DNA of 64,000 nt from an uncultured Flavobacteriales bacterium (GTDB lineage: Bacteria > Bacteroidota > Bacteroidia > Flavobacteriales > BACL11): contig CAJXYM010000006.1 of the NCBI GenBank assembly GCA_913063045.1, forward strand, positions 1-64,000, written 5' to 3'. The notes beneath the pieces were generated by a model that worked only from the letters and a program-made list of their open reading frames with translations, made no database searches and was not told the DNA's origin. How positions within the stretch are numbered: the stretch's first letter is position 1; every line of letters begins with the position of its first letter. The translations under genes were made by a program, and so were the position numbers. This document shows positions 1 through 8,560 of this stretch, piece by piece.

Positions 1-497
1 ATAAAACCCATATCTAACATTCTATCTGCTTCATCTAAAACAAAATAAGAAATATCTGATAACGAAATAAAACCTTGCCCCATTAGGTCTAATAATCTTC
101 CAGGAGTTGCTATCAATATATCTACTCCATTCTTAAGTATTTTCGTCTGAGCTCCTTGACTTACTCCTCCATAAATCACAGTATTTTTAATATTAGTATA
201 TTTTGAATATGCTTTAAAGTTTTCATCAATTTGTATAGCAAGCTCTCTCGTTGGAGTGACGACTAGTGCTTTTACTTTTCTTTTTTTTTGATCTATATTT
301 TGATGTATAAGATGATGTATGATAGGTAGAGCAAAGGCAGCTGTTTTACCAGTTCCTGTTTGGGCACTTCCAAGCACATCTTTTTTTTCTAGAATTATAG
401 GGATAGCTTTTTTTTGTATATCAGTAGGGTGTTTGTAGTTCTGATCTTTTATAGCTTTATTTAGGCTAGAATGTAGCCCTAGGTCTTTAAACTCCAC
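1..497 (-). CDS. DEAD-box ATP-dependent RNA helicase, N-terminal part (runs off the left edge)
   Basis: Translating the minus strand gives the first helicase core domain of a DEAD-box protein, about 165 residues. Visible motifs in order: a Q motif (PTDIQKKAIP), Walker A (AQTGTGKT), motif Ia (PTRELAIQI), the GG motif, motif Ib (TPGRLLD) and motif II (DEAD). These proteins unwind or remodel RNA using ATP, typically in ribosome assembly, RNA decay or cold adaptation; RhlE-like is the closest type I can suggest. No in-frame ATG precedes the conserved start, so GTG at 497 (VEFKDLGL) is the best start. The second RecA-like domain lies outside the window, so the subfamily cannot be settled. Confidence 0.9.
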   Translation of the reverse strand, partial: MEFKDLGLHSSLNKAIKDQNYKHPTDIQKKAIPIILEKKDVLGSAQTGTGKTAAFALPIIHHLIHQNIDQKKRKVKALVVTPTRELAIQIDENFKAYSKYTNIKNTVIYGGVSQGAQTKILKNGVDILIATPGRLLDLMGQGFISLSDISYFVLDEADRMLDMGF

Positions 498-523
498 AGT
501 TATTTTTTTTAAATTGATTATAT

Positions 524-531
524 CAAAGGTA
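524..531 (-). promoter_or_regulatory. Candidate promoter -7 box for the helicase gene
   Basis: The minus strand reads TACCTTTG, a match to the Bacteroidota -7 consensus TAnnTTTG, about 27 bases before the proposed GTG start. No clear -33 TTTG lies at the expected distance, so this rests on one box only. Confidence 0.35.
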
Positions 532-740
532 TTAATCTTTATTTAACATAAATTATAAAAAAAATGAAATAGTTATAATTTATTTGACTTTGATTTATTT
601 TTTGTGTGAACATAAATACGTATTTATACTTATTATTTATTTGCTTTTAGTCTTTTTTACACATATTTTTTTTTTATATAAGATAAAATTTAATTATTTA
701 TATTATATTTAGGTTATAATAATAATTTTAAAACAAAATC

Positions 741-3200
741 ATGTCACTATTTCTCTCTATATCGTCTTCATTAACAGACCTTTCTGAATTATTTGGTCTT
801 TTTTTATTTTTAATTCCTATAGCTGTACTTGGCTTCATATTTGCGAAACATAAAGATGAAGAGCCTTCCTTTTTATTGCATATTGATAGAATGAAAGGTC
901 TTGAAGATGGATGGACTCCGGTTGTAGTTTTGACTGCACCTTTTATATTTATATTCAATATTTTTGTTTGGGTAGGGTATGCTTTTGTTGTTTTTACTTC
1001 ATTTCTTGCTTGGCTCTTTAAAACAATTTTTGATTTTGTTGTCAAATGGGTTGTGCTGCCAATTTTTAATGCAATTAGGTGGGTTTTCGTAACAATTTTT
1101 TGGGTACCAATCAAAATAATTGCAAAAATATTATATCATTACTGTTTAGTTTGGATGTGGGATCTTTATAAAACATCTTTTTTTGCTATAAATCATTCTT
1201 ATAACTCGAGTAGACTACGAATTGGTTTTATTGGTTCTTTCTATGCTTTAATGATTGTCGGATTAGGAATCTATCTATCAATTTTAACAGATATGGAATT
1301 TTTCTCATTATTCGCTCTTGGTGTTTCAATACTTCCTGTACTCAAATCTGTGGGCGCAATTACTTCAATGATTCATTTTAATGATAATAGAGATCATAAT
1401 GAACACGGATCTAAAGTTATGAAATCAGCTATAAGATATGTTTTAATGGCTTTAGTGTCTGTTGCTATAATTCAAATACTTTTATATTTGAGTTTAGTCC
1501 CTGACTTAGGCTTAGTTATTTTAGGTATTGCAATTAGTACAAACGTATTATTATCTTTTCTTTCAATAATTGCAATTTTTATTTCCTTTTTTGCGCAAGC
1601 TATATTTCCAAATTATTTATTAGATAATGATGATAAAATATCTGCTTTAGATTCAGTAAAGTCTTATATCCATCAAATTAAAGATAAAGGTGTGCAATTG
1701 TTATTTTCTACAATACCACTATCTTTATTTTCTGTCGTAGTTTTAGCAGTTCCCGTATTTTTAGTTTACTTATCTATTTCTGTTGCTGATAATTCTAAAT
1801 TAAAAATATACGAGAACAAAAAGGAAAGTCTTTCTGAAGATATTATTACAGCTAATAAAGACTTAGCTGTACTATTAAATAATTTTGATTCTAATAATAA
1901 AGATTCAGTAAAGTTAGCATTTGAAAAAGCTATTGAATTTGATATTAGATCTCAGCAAATTTCTTTTGGAAATGATTTCCCGAATAACCTTATTGATAAA
2001 CCTAATAGTATTTGTGATACTCATATTACATCATTTACAAGCGAGTTGCCGCAATTTTTTGAGAATTCTAAATTAGACTCTTTTAATATTTCTGAAAATA
2101 TTGCAGAAATCGAACTGCTTTTAGAAAATTTAAATGAACGCTTTACTGAGTTCAATGATCAATCATGGTCTTTTATTGTTCAAAGAAGAAATTCTAAGGA
2201 ATCTAAAGACGACTGGGTTAACCTTAAAGAAGGAACGGATATTTCTAGATATGTTGATAAATCTGTTTTAGAGGGAGAGACTTATCTTTACCGTGTCAAA
2301 GTTAAGAACTCTAATGGTCAGTCTAAGTGGAGTCCAGTAATCACAAAAAAAATAGATAATTCAGATTTAGTATCTCCCTCTTACTTAAGAGTTACCTCTG
2401 AATTAAATTTCAGAAATGTTCTTAGCTGGAATGATAATTCAAATAATGAAACAGGATTTGTAGTTGAAAGAAAAGTTGAGGATGACGATTGGAGTATTTA
2501 TGCTGAAGTAGATTCTGATATTTCTCAATATGTTGATAAAGGTATTATTGCGGGTAAAGTCTATTACTATAGAATTAAATCTAAGCAGAAGGAAACTATT
2601 TCTGTTGCAAGTAATATTGCGTCTGTAGATGTTTATTTAGCACCTTCATACAGTCTTAAGTCAACAGCAAATTTAAAAAGTTTGTTGCTTGATTGGTCTT
2701 ATAAATATAAGTTTAATGCTTTTGGTTGGACTTATAATAATAAAAGAAAAGCTGGATCAATCACTGCTAACGAGGAAAGTGGTTTTATAAAAAACTCAGA
2801 ACTTTCATTTGCTGATGAAATCACCAAAATGATAGATGAGCAAAATAAACTTTTGACAGAAAAGAATGCAGAATTAGAGTTTACTATTAATAAGATGCAA
2901 ATGTTTGATGATCTAATTAATTATGATAATTCTCAAAGAACATCCTTGCTTATATTCAAAAACATATCATTTTTATTTTTATTAATATTTATTGCGCTTT
3001 TTGGAGGTCTATTACTTAGTATTTACTTATCATATTCTTCAAATTTATTTTATCAAGTATTTAAAATACGACACAATCAAGAATGGTTTGTAATAAAATT
3101 ATTAAATGAAGAGAAAAGTGAAAATAATAATCAACCATTATTAGGCTTTACTCTACTAATATTATTTTGTTCATTTATTGTTTATGTAAATAACCTTTAA
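741..3200 (+). CDS. Large membrane protein with two internal fibronectin III-like modules, unknown function
   Basis: I do not recognise this 819-residue protein. It has a hydrophobic N-terminal half with several membrane segments (about residues 16-35, 58-140, 160-210, 230-295, 320-348). A soluble part follows with two fibronectin III-like modules (about 470-540 and 545-632), each holding a W..L/IYAE, YVDK and YRVK/YRIK pattern. A coiled-coil-like stretch (about 690-730) comes next, then two C-terminal membrane segments (about 735-768 and 800-818). The modules therefore sit in a loop between membrane domains, which is unusual because FN3 modules are normally on secreted tails. It is followed after 5 bases by another unknown membrane-anchored protein, so the two are probably one operon and may work together. 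No enzyme motif was seen. Confidence 0.75.
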   Translation: MSLFLSISSSLTDLSELFGLFLFLIPIAVLGFIFAKHKDEEPSFLLHIDRMKGLEDGWTPVVVLTAPFIFIFNIFVWVGYAFVVFTSFLAWLFKTIFDFVVKWVVLPIFNAIRWVFVTIFWVPIKIIAKILYHYCLVWMWDLYKTSFFAINHSYNSSRLRIGFIGSFYALMIVGLGIYLSILTDMEFFSLFALGVSILPVLKSVGAITSMIHFNDNRDHNEHGSKVMKSAIRYVLMALVSVAIIQILLYLSLVPDLGLVILGIAISTNVLLSFLSIIAIFISFFAQAIFPNYLLDNDDKISALDSVKSYIHQIKDKGVQLLFSTIPLSLFSVVVLAVPVFLVYLSISVADNSKLKIYENKKESLSEDIITANKDLAVLLNNFDSNNKDSVKLAFEKAIEFDIRSQQISFGNDFPNNLIDKPNSICDTHITSFTSELPQFFENSKLDSFNISENIAEIELLLENLNERFTEFNDQSWSFIVQRRNSKESKDDWVNLKEGTDISRYVDKSVLEGETYLYRVKVKNSNGQSKWSPVITKKIDNSDLVSPSYLRVTSELNFRNVLSWNDNSNNETGFVVERKVEDDDWSIYAEVDSDISQYVDKGIIAGKVYYYRIKSKQKETISVASNIASVDVYLAPSYSLKSTANLKSLLLDWSYKYKFNAFGWTYNNKRKAGSITANEESGFIKNSELSFADEITKMIDEQNKLLTEKNAELEFTINKMQMFDDLINYDNSQRTSLLIFKNISFLFLLIFIALFGGLLLSIYLSYSSNLFYQVFKIRHNQEWFVIKLLNEEKSENNNQPLLGFTLLILFCSFIVYVNNL

Positions 3201-3205
3201 TTTAT

Positions 3206-4159
3206 ATGAACAATAATATTATAATTTTAATTATTTGTATTGGAGCTTTTTTTGTTATAAATCTTCCTACATCTGATATTACGGATAAAGAACAAAAAGG
3301 TATTTTTGAATATGTAGTTATACCAGATTTTAATTTTTTTAAAAAAACAGAAATTAATGTATTTAAAATTCATACTAATTTTATTACCAATAAGTTAAAT
3401 CAATATATTAATGCTAATTCATTGGTAACAGCCTCATCTTCTGAGATTGGATTTGAATTATTTGTTAATGCTTTAAATGAAGATTTAGAATTTTATGAAA
3501 ATAAACCTCTTGATAATAAAAGTGTAAATCAAACTAAAGGATTAGAAAATAATTCAATTGAGTCATTAAAGATACTTGCTACAAAAAATAAAAATCTTAT
3601 TGTAAAATCTAAAAATATTGAGTTAAAATCGGAAGATTTAGTAACTGAAATAAGAATAAATCCTACTCTATTTTTAAAAGAACCTAATACAATTGATGAA
3701 GATGTGAGTTTAGAAATATTTGACAAAGTAGACAATGAGTATGATGGAAGAGCAATTGTTAATCAAGCCAAAGAAGCAAATGATAATAACGAAGAAATTA
3801 TCTTAAAACAAGATAATCTAGTATTAGAGAATATTATAAACTATAATTCTGATGCGGAAAAGCTTGTCGATAGTATGCTAAATTCACCATCATATGAAAC
3901 ATCTGATAATAATTATTCCGATAAGAAAGAAATAGTTAAAGAAGAAATTAATTATATTGAATTGATGGATAATTTGATTAAGATTTACTCTCTTAAAAAC
4001 AAACCTCCAGGTTTTAAGAAAGAAGCGAAAATTTTTATTACTCAAAATATGATTGTTGGACTCATTACTAAAAATGATGTCATAAGTATCTTTACAGAAA
4101 ATGCTAAACGTTCAATCTCAAAGAAAGATATTAAAAAATATATTAAAAATAACAAGTAA
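3206..4159 (+). CDS. Membrane-anchored protein of unknown function
   Basis: This is a 317-residue protein with one hydrophobic N-terminal segment (IIILIICIGAFFVINL), acting as an uncleaved anchor or signal sequence, then a highly charged, Asn/Glu/Lys-rich region with no recognisable domain. The last 80 residues (from about EINYIELMDNL) look more ordered and may form a small folded domain. It starts 5 bases after the FN3-containing membrane protein and is probably co-transcribed and functionally linked with it. No catalytic motif is visible and I cannot assign a family. Confidence 0.65.
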   Translation: MNNNIIILIICIGAFFVINLPTSDITDKEQKGIFEYVVIPDFNFFKKTEINVFKIHTNFITNKLNQYINANSLVTASSSEIGFELFVNALNEDLEFYENKPLDNKSVNQTKGLENNSIESLKILATKNKNLIVKSKNIELKSEDLVTEIRINPTLFLKEPNTIDEDVSLEIFDKVDNEYDGRAIVNQAKEANDNNEEIILKQDNLVLENIINYNSDAEKLVDSMLNSPSYETSDNNYSDKKEIVKEEINYIELMDNLIKIYSLKNKPPGFKKEAKIFITQNMIVGLITKNDVISIFTENAKRSISKKDIKKYIKNNK

Positions 4160-4214
4160 ATTAAACCTTGAATTCTAAATTTTTAGTTTTAATAACATGC
4201 TGATTTAATTAAAT

Positions 4215-5663
4215 TTATTTGCTACGAACATGAATAGATAAAAGTCTTTTTGATTCTTTTTTTACTAATTCATTTTTTCGAAGATCCCATAGTTTTTTTA
4301 TTACTTCTGTTCGAGCTAATTTAGCTGAAATTATGGGCTGTTTATAAATTTCAGGAATGATTTTATCAATCAAATCAATTTCTGTGAGTTTCCAAGGTTC
4401 ATGTATTAAGGCATTATCAATGCTAGATAGTTCAGGTATCCACTTTTTTAAAAACATTGCATCAGGGTCTTTATCAATGGATTGCTTCACTGGATTATAT
4501 ACTCGAATAGAATTTATGCCTGTAACTCCAGCTTGCATTTGAAATTGTGTAAAGTGAATTCCAGGCTCATAGTCTAGAAAAAGTTTTGCTAAATGATAAA
4601 CACCTCTCTTCCAGTCTTGTTCTAGATGATGGCAAAGAAAAGAAACTAACATTGCACGCATTCTAAAATTAAGCCATCCATTATTTATCAAGCAACGCAT
4701 GCTTGCATCTACCATTGGAAAGCCTGTTTGTCCTTTTAGCCACTTACTAAGAAATATGTCATTATTGGTATATTTCATTTGCTCATAGCCCAAATTAATA
4801 CAGGTGTGCTCATAACTACATTCGACCTCAAACTTTTGAATAAAATGTGAACGCCACTTAATCCTTGAAAGAAAAGAGTCAAAAGCTCTTTTATGTATTT
4901 TATAATTACTAGATTTTTTAACAGTTTGAAATACTTGCCTTACACTAATGTTTCCCCATGCCAGATATGTTGAAAGACGACCACATGAATACCTGCTTTT
5001 TTCTGGTTGTGAAATATTGCGATTATAGTCTTTCCCTCTATCTTTCACGAAAGAGTTTAAATATTTGTGTGCGAATTGTTCTCCAGCTGGCTGAAATTCT
5101 AGTGGGTATTTTTTTATAAATGGGAAATCATTAATGTAAAAGTCAAATGGAGATTTTAGTAATTTAAAATTATTAAAACTATAAACATTTCTAATTATTG
5201 TTGAATTGGCATAAGTAAACCAATATTTGTCCCAACCTTTACGATTTTTAGAGCCTCTAATCACTGCCTGATTTTCAAACTCTATCCATTTTGCTTTTTT
5301 ATCTTTAAGTATTTTAGCTACTTTTTTATCTCGAATCCAACTATTATTTGTGCCGCTTTCTTGATAAGATAGTACATTTTTTATGTTATAAGTTGTCGTT
5401 AAATACTCAAAAAAAGTATCCGCATTAGTATGAAAAATATGTACTTCCCTATTATGAATTTTAAGAGTTTTGTTAAGAGCTTTAACTGAGTGATAAATAA
5501 ACTGTTGGTGCCTCAAACTATAGTCGGGATGTTTCATTTGAAGTGGCTCAAAAAGATAGACAATAATATAATTTTCCCCCAGTTGTTCTGCCTCAAATAA
5601 AGGATCATGATCAAACGTCCGTAAATCTCTTTTTAACCATACTATATTTAAATTTTCATGCAT
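4215..5663 (-). CDS. Photolyase/cryptochrome-family flavoprotein, divergent
   Basis: This 482-residue protein has the photolyase-family N-terminal alpha/beta domain (start NIVWLKRDLRTFDHDPL) and the helical FAD-binding domain (GRLSTYLAWGNISVRQVF; GQTGFPMVDASMRCL; RVYNPVKQSIDKDP). Family members repair UV-made pyrimidine dimers with blue light or act as light sensors. Two positions look non-standard against E. coli PhrB. The segment matching FLNELIWREF reads FLSRIKWRSHF, so the dimer-contacting Glu (E274) appears to be Arg while the Trp is kept. The segment matching GGWQWAASTG reads HFTQFQMQAG, so the electron-relay Trp (W382) is missing. It may therefore be a photolyase-like subgroup with other chemistry. 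Before the island inserted, it would have been the next gene after tRNA-Val and its terminator. Confidence 0.85.
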   Translation of the reverse strand: MHENLNIVWLKRDLRTFDHDPLFEAEQLGENYIIVYLFEPLQMKHPDYSLRHQQFIYHSVKALNKTLKIHNREVHIFHTNADTFFEYLTTTYNIKNVLSYQESGTNNSWIRDKKVAKILKDKKAKWIEFENQAVIRGSKNRKGWDKYWFTYANSTIIRNVYSFNNFKLLKSPFDFYINDFPFIKKYPLEFQPAGEQFAHKYLNSFVKDRGKDYNRNISQPEKSRYSCGRLSTYLAWGNISVRQVFQTVKKSSNYKIHKRAFDSFLSRIKWRSHFIQKFEVECSYEHTCINLGYEQMKYTNNDIFLSKWLKGQTGFPMVDASMRCLINNGWLNFRMRAMLVSFLCHHLEQDWKRGVYHLAKLFLDYEPGIHFTQFQMQAGVTGINSIRVYNPVKQSIDKDPDAMFLKKWIPELSSIDNALIHEPWKLTEIDLIDKIIPEIYKQPIISAKLARTEVIKKLWDLRKNELVKKESKRLLSIHVRSK

Positions 5664-5717
5664 AATAAATAGATTTACTAAGATAAATATCTCACAAGAA
5701 ATATACGATTATTGAAT

Positions 5718-5748
5718 AAAAAAAACCACTCATTTGAGTGGTTTTTTT
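5718..5748 (-). terminator. Rho-independent terminator, original tRNA-Val terminator cut off by the island
   Basis: A perfect hairpin (CCACTCA / TGAGTGG, loop TT) is flanked by A and T runs, so it can work on both strands. On the minus strand it sits directly after the duplicated tRNA-Val end at 5750. It is best read as the terminator that followed tRNA-Val before the 7-kb element inserted between them. Confidence 0.8.
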
Positions 5749-5749
5749 G

Positions 5750-5771
5750 GTGGGCAATGAGGGACTTGAAC
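5750..5771. repeat. Left attachment site: duplicated tRNA-Val 3' end
   Basis: The sequence GTGGGCAATGAGGGACT is identical to the end of tRNA-Val at 12775-12791. After one mismatch (T for C), GAAC also matches. Similarity stops there, so this is a fragment left by site-specific integration and not a second tRNA. Confidence 0.85.
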
Positions 5772-5817
5772 TTTCTCATTAATATACTGATATTCAGCAG
5801 TTTAAAATCTTAATTCT

Positions 5818-5843
5818 TAATAGGACACCTAATAGGACACCTT
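5818..5843. repeat. Subterminal repeat, left copy (two TAATAGGACACC units)
   Basis: The 12-base unit TAATAGGACACC occurs twice in tandem. The 22 bases from 5822 to 5843 recur exactly, in the same orientation, at 12643-12664 near the other end. Paired short repeats inside both ends of an integrase element are typical of arm-type integrase or excisionase binding sites, which is the likely role here. Confidence 0.7.
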
Positions 5844-5966
5844 ATTGGAATCTTTTAGCAAGAGTGTAAAGTTATTTTCACCCTGCGTGGCAAATGTATT
5901 AAATTTTATATGATTTTGAACTTTTAAAACTTCTAAATTAATTAGTAAGTTGTTAATATAGCTTGG

Positions 5967-6036
5967 TTTACGTAATCACCTTTGTGTTAAAAGGTAGTCT
6001 GATATACACACTAGATTTTGGTATTTTGAGTTATTA
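5967..6036 (+). repeat. Dispersed repeat inside the element, copy 1
   Basis: TTTACGTAAT (containing the palindrome TTACGTAA) is followed 15 bases later by a 45-base block beginning AGGTAGTC. The same pair with the same spacing occurs at 8981-9050. The 45-base blocks match at 40 of 45 positions and the 15-base spacer is not conserved. Conserved ends with a variable spacer suggest a protein-binding or origin-like site more than a simple duplication. The function is unknown. Confidence 0.6.
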
Positions 6037-6134
6037 TACACTAAAATTGTATTCAAAATAAGTATTAATGATTTACAAGGGTTTTCTTTTTTATGTTGTC
6101 AGATTTGATGTCGTTTTAGTGCTAATACATAGCT

Positions 6135-6266
6135 TTATTCCTCTTCTTTAGTATCTGTAAAGGTAATGTTGATGGCAATTAACTCTCTTACAAGCTTAGT
6201 AGTCGCACTTACCGAACCTTTAGAGCTTCCTGTAAGGTTTTCGCTTATACCTTTCTTAAATGGCAC
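6135..6266 (-). pseudogene. Decayed ORF resembling the N-terminus of a FKKGxSGNPxGRPKG-type protein
   Basis: From a GTG at 6266 the minus strand reads a 43-residue peptide starting VPFKKGISENLTGSSKGSVS and ending TDTKEEE. This resembles the beginning of the FKKGISGNPNGRPKG proteins (DUF5681-like), often seen in Bacteroidota mobile DNA, but with the conserved G-N-P and R-P positions altered and the protein cut short. Just upstream on the same strand another open piece (ending IGLKFNKEDEK) has no start codon. I read this as the remains of one or two accessory genes. The match is by eye, so confidence is modest. Confidence 0.35.
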
Positions 6267-6477
6267 ATTATATAATAGAAATTATGCACTTTTGTTTTAC
6301 TCAACAACAATCTTTTTCTCTACTGTCTGTTGTTTTTCTACTTTTCATCTTCTTTATTAAACTTTAATCCTATTTTTTGAGGTGTCCATTTTGCTTCAAA
6401 CAGTCTTATTATAATTCACCTATTTACAGTATATTGATTATATAATAATTAATTGTATAAATATATATAAGTATTTT

Positions 6478-7581
6478 TTAATAAAAAATGGAATTGATAA
6501 ACTCACTAGGATTCTCTTCCTTTAGCTTGTCTATAATAAATTCTTTGTGTGTTATTTTAAGATTATTCAAAGCATCAATAAGCTCCTTATCCGTAAAGCC
6601 TTCCTTTATCCTATATAAATCAACTAATTTTGCTGATATTGAATAATAAAAATCCTGAAAATCACCTCCAACTCTTTTACCCTCAACAAGGAATTTAATA
6701 AAATCCTCTCTTTCTTCTGCAGTTATTTTATTACTTACATTTTCTAATTTCTTTTGATAAGTTTGACCACCACTACCTCCATAAATAGTTGCTATTCCTT
6801 CATTTATAAAAGTACGAAACTTATATTCTCCATTTAGGATATAATGAATCATTTCATGTTTGTTTGATAAATATTCAGGAGAAAGAAGAAGGTTTTCATC
6901 AGGTATAGTTATTCCAGTCTGCATTAAAGCATAATCAAAACCGATAAAGTGTAAACTGCTTAAATAATTAATATTAATTATTTTTAATGGCTGAGTTTTT
7001 TTCTTTACCTCAAATCGTTTATACATCTCAAAATAAAAGGACACATCCTTTACTAATTCCTTTTTCTCTAATTCAGTAAAAGGTTCTAGTTGGTAAAAGG
7101 TAATATTTTCAATTGAATATGTATTATAATCAGTATAATCAGGACTAATATCTAGGTATGTTTCACCTTCTTTCTTAATGAAATTCAAATTAAAAATGGC
7201 ATTATAGAAATCATCATATTTCAAATTAAATGCTTCTGAGTTTAATTTGTAGATAACCTTAAAGTTTGTTTTCTCTGCATCTTGCTTAGAAGATAAAATT
7301 ACATATTCATTATCTTTATTTTTATAATATTTAGAGGAATAAAAATTTAAACTATATTTTTTAAATTGTTCTGAACTATTACTTTGAATATTAATTGAAT
7401 CATATTTTTTATTTAAAAAATAGTCAACTAATTCTAATTCCTTATTTAGAGTACTATCTTGCTCTAGCTGTATTCTAAAAATTTCAGAATGTTTTATTAA
7501 AGCAGAAGTGGTATCTGAGTTTTGAGCATAAATAATTGCTGCATAAAATTGTAGGACTGAAAGTATTATAATTAATCTCAT
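6478..7581 (-). CDS. Exported HExxH zinc-peptidase-like protein (element cargo)
   Basis: This 367-residue protein has an N-terminal signal peptide (LIIILSVLQFYAAIIYAQ) and a zinc-peptidase signature HEMIH at about residues 242-246. An Asn-Glu-Gly-Ile-Ala segment follows (E261), which fits the third zinc ligand of gluzincins of the peptidase MA type. The first 200 residues are not recognised. Judged by the motif it is a periplasmic or secreted metallopeptidase-like protein, but substrate and activity are unknown. It lies inside the tRNA-Val element, on the same strand as the integrase. The next gene upstream also encodes an exported hydrolase, so the two form an exported cargo pair, separated by about 170 bases. 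It is more AT-rich than the polymerase-like gene of the same element. Confidence 0.75.
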   Translation of the reverse strand: MRLIIILSVLQFYAAIIYAQNSDTTSALIKHSEIFRIQLEQDSTLNKELELVDYFLNKKYDSINIQSNSSEQFKKYSLNFYSSKYYKNKDNEYVILSSKQDAEKTNFKVIYKLNSEAFNLKYDDFYNAIFNLNFIKKEGETYLDISPDYTDYNTYSIENITFYQLEPFTELEKKELVKDVSFYFEMYKRFEVKKKTQPLKIININYLSSLHFIGFDYALMQTGITIPDENLLLSPEYLSNKHEMIHYILNGEYKFRTFINEGIATIYGGSGGQTYQKKLENVSNKITAEEREDFIKFLVEGKRVGGDFQDFYYSISAKLVDLYRIKEGFTDKELIDALNNLKITHKEFIIDKLKEENPSEFINSIFY

Positions 7582-7750
7582 TTTTGTTTTTTCATGTTAA
7601 AATAAAGGTTTAACTGTACGTATTCTTTCCAAAGTGGTATAATTTGTAAATAGATTTCGCTTTTTATAAATAAGACTGTTTTCAAGCATTAGAGTTAATT
7701 TTACATCTCCTCTTTAAAATAGAAATTAAATCATTAAAAAAATGGAAACT

Positions 7751-8560
7751 TCATTTATTATTAAAAAAACTCGTGATATGATTGATATATAAATCTCCAA
7801 AATAATTTTTACTTAGTGAATGAAATCCTTGTAAATGCCCTCCATTAAATTCTATAATATTTATTTTTTTAATCTTTTTAAGTTCTGTGATTTCAGAAAA
7901 ATTATCTTCAGTTCCATGAAAAATAATTACATTTTTTGCATTTTGTAGATTTACAAAAAATAATTCATCATACTTCTTAGAAGATTTTGGGAGTAATATT
8001 TTACGATTTTTTAAATTTTCAACTTTTGTTGTGAAGTTACTTGTATTACTGACAACTCCCTCTAAAATAATATAATCAAGAGTATGTGTTTTCAAATAAG
8101 AGTTTGTTATTATTGTTCCCATTGATAAAGCTAAAACTCCAATTTTCTTATCATTCCATTTTTCTTTTACTTTACTAATAACAGTTTCTAGGTCATCTGT
8201 AAATTCGTTATAATACAGTTGCTTTTGATTTATTTCAAAACTTGAACTTTTGCCAAACCCTCTGTAATCAAATAATACAACATTGTATCCGTTATAGCTT
8301 ATGGAGTAAGCATGGTTTAATAAATAAGACATATTTCCAGCATCACCTCCTGCAATTATTATAACATTATTGTTATTATCATTTTTAACCAATGGACTAA
8401 GCCACCAACTATTTATTTTAGCTTTATCTTTAGTTAGTAGTTGATACTCTTTAAAATCTAATCCTAAAGAATCAGGTTCATATAGGTATTCAATAACTGG
8501 ATTTATTGATAATGCATTTACAAAGCTAAATAGTAATAATCCAAATAGTATTTTTTTCAT
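7751..8560 (-). CDS. Exported alpha/beta-hydrolase fold protein (element cargo)
   Basis: This is a 269-residue alpha/beta hydrolase with a signal peptide (ILFGLLLFSFVNALS). The fold's landmarks are clear: the strand and turn FDYRGFGKS (about 97-105), the nucleophile elbow ALSMG with Ser146, an acid at Asp219 (HGTEDN) and the catalytic His242 (NGGH). The family includes esterases, peptidases and lipases of the S33/BAAT type, and the substrate cannot be read from sequence. It acts outside the cytoplasm. It lies next to an exported metallopeptidase-like gene within the tRNA-Val element, so both are probably accessory functions carried by it. Confidence 0.8.
   Translation of the reverse strand: MKKILFGLLLFSFVNALSINPVIEYLYEPDSLGLDFKEYQLLTKDKAKINSWWLSPLVKNDNNNNVIIIAGGDAGNMSYLLNHAYSISYNGYNVVLFDYRGFGKSSSFEINQKQLYYNEFTDDLETVISKVKEKWNDKKIGVLALSMGTIITNSYLKTHTLDYIILEGVVSNTSNFTTKVENLKNRKILLPKSSKKYDELFFVNLQNAKNVIIFHGTEDNFSEITELKKIKKINIIEFNGGHLQGFHSLSKNYFGDLYINHITSFFNNK

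Larger units (their letters stand above)
5772..6477. other. Left end of the element without an intact gene
   Basis: About 700 bases without a complete gene. The stretch holds the 22-bp subterminal repeat (5822-5843), a 12-base sequence AAGAGTGTAAAG (5860-5871) that recurs inverted at 12603-12614, a dispersed repeat (5967-6036), a decayed minus-strand ORF (6135-6266), and an inverted copy of the GGACACC word (GGTGTCC, 6381-6387). The 64-codon plus-strand ORF at 6166-6360 overlaps the decayed minus-strand sequence and does not look protein-like. Confidence 0.6.

Noticed and set aside
728-1114. 128-aa minus-strand ORF
   Set aside because: It lies within the large membrane protein gene on the other strand and has low-complexity Lys/Thr composition, as expected for a shadow.
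5818-5843. Repeated GGACACC units considered as a CRISPR-like array
   Set aside because: Only two 12-base units without spacers are present, and the same block recurs once at the other end of an integrase element. That fits recombinase sites.
6166-6360. 64-aa plus-strand ORF inside the element
   Set aside because: It overlaps a better protein-like but decayed sequence on the minus strand and shows no promoter or recognisable motif.
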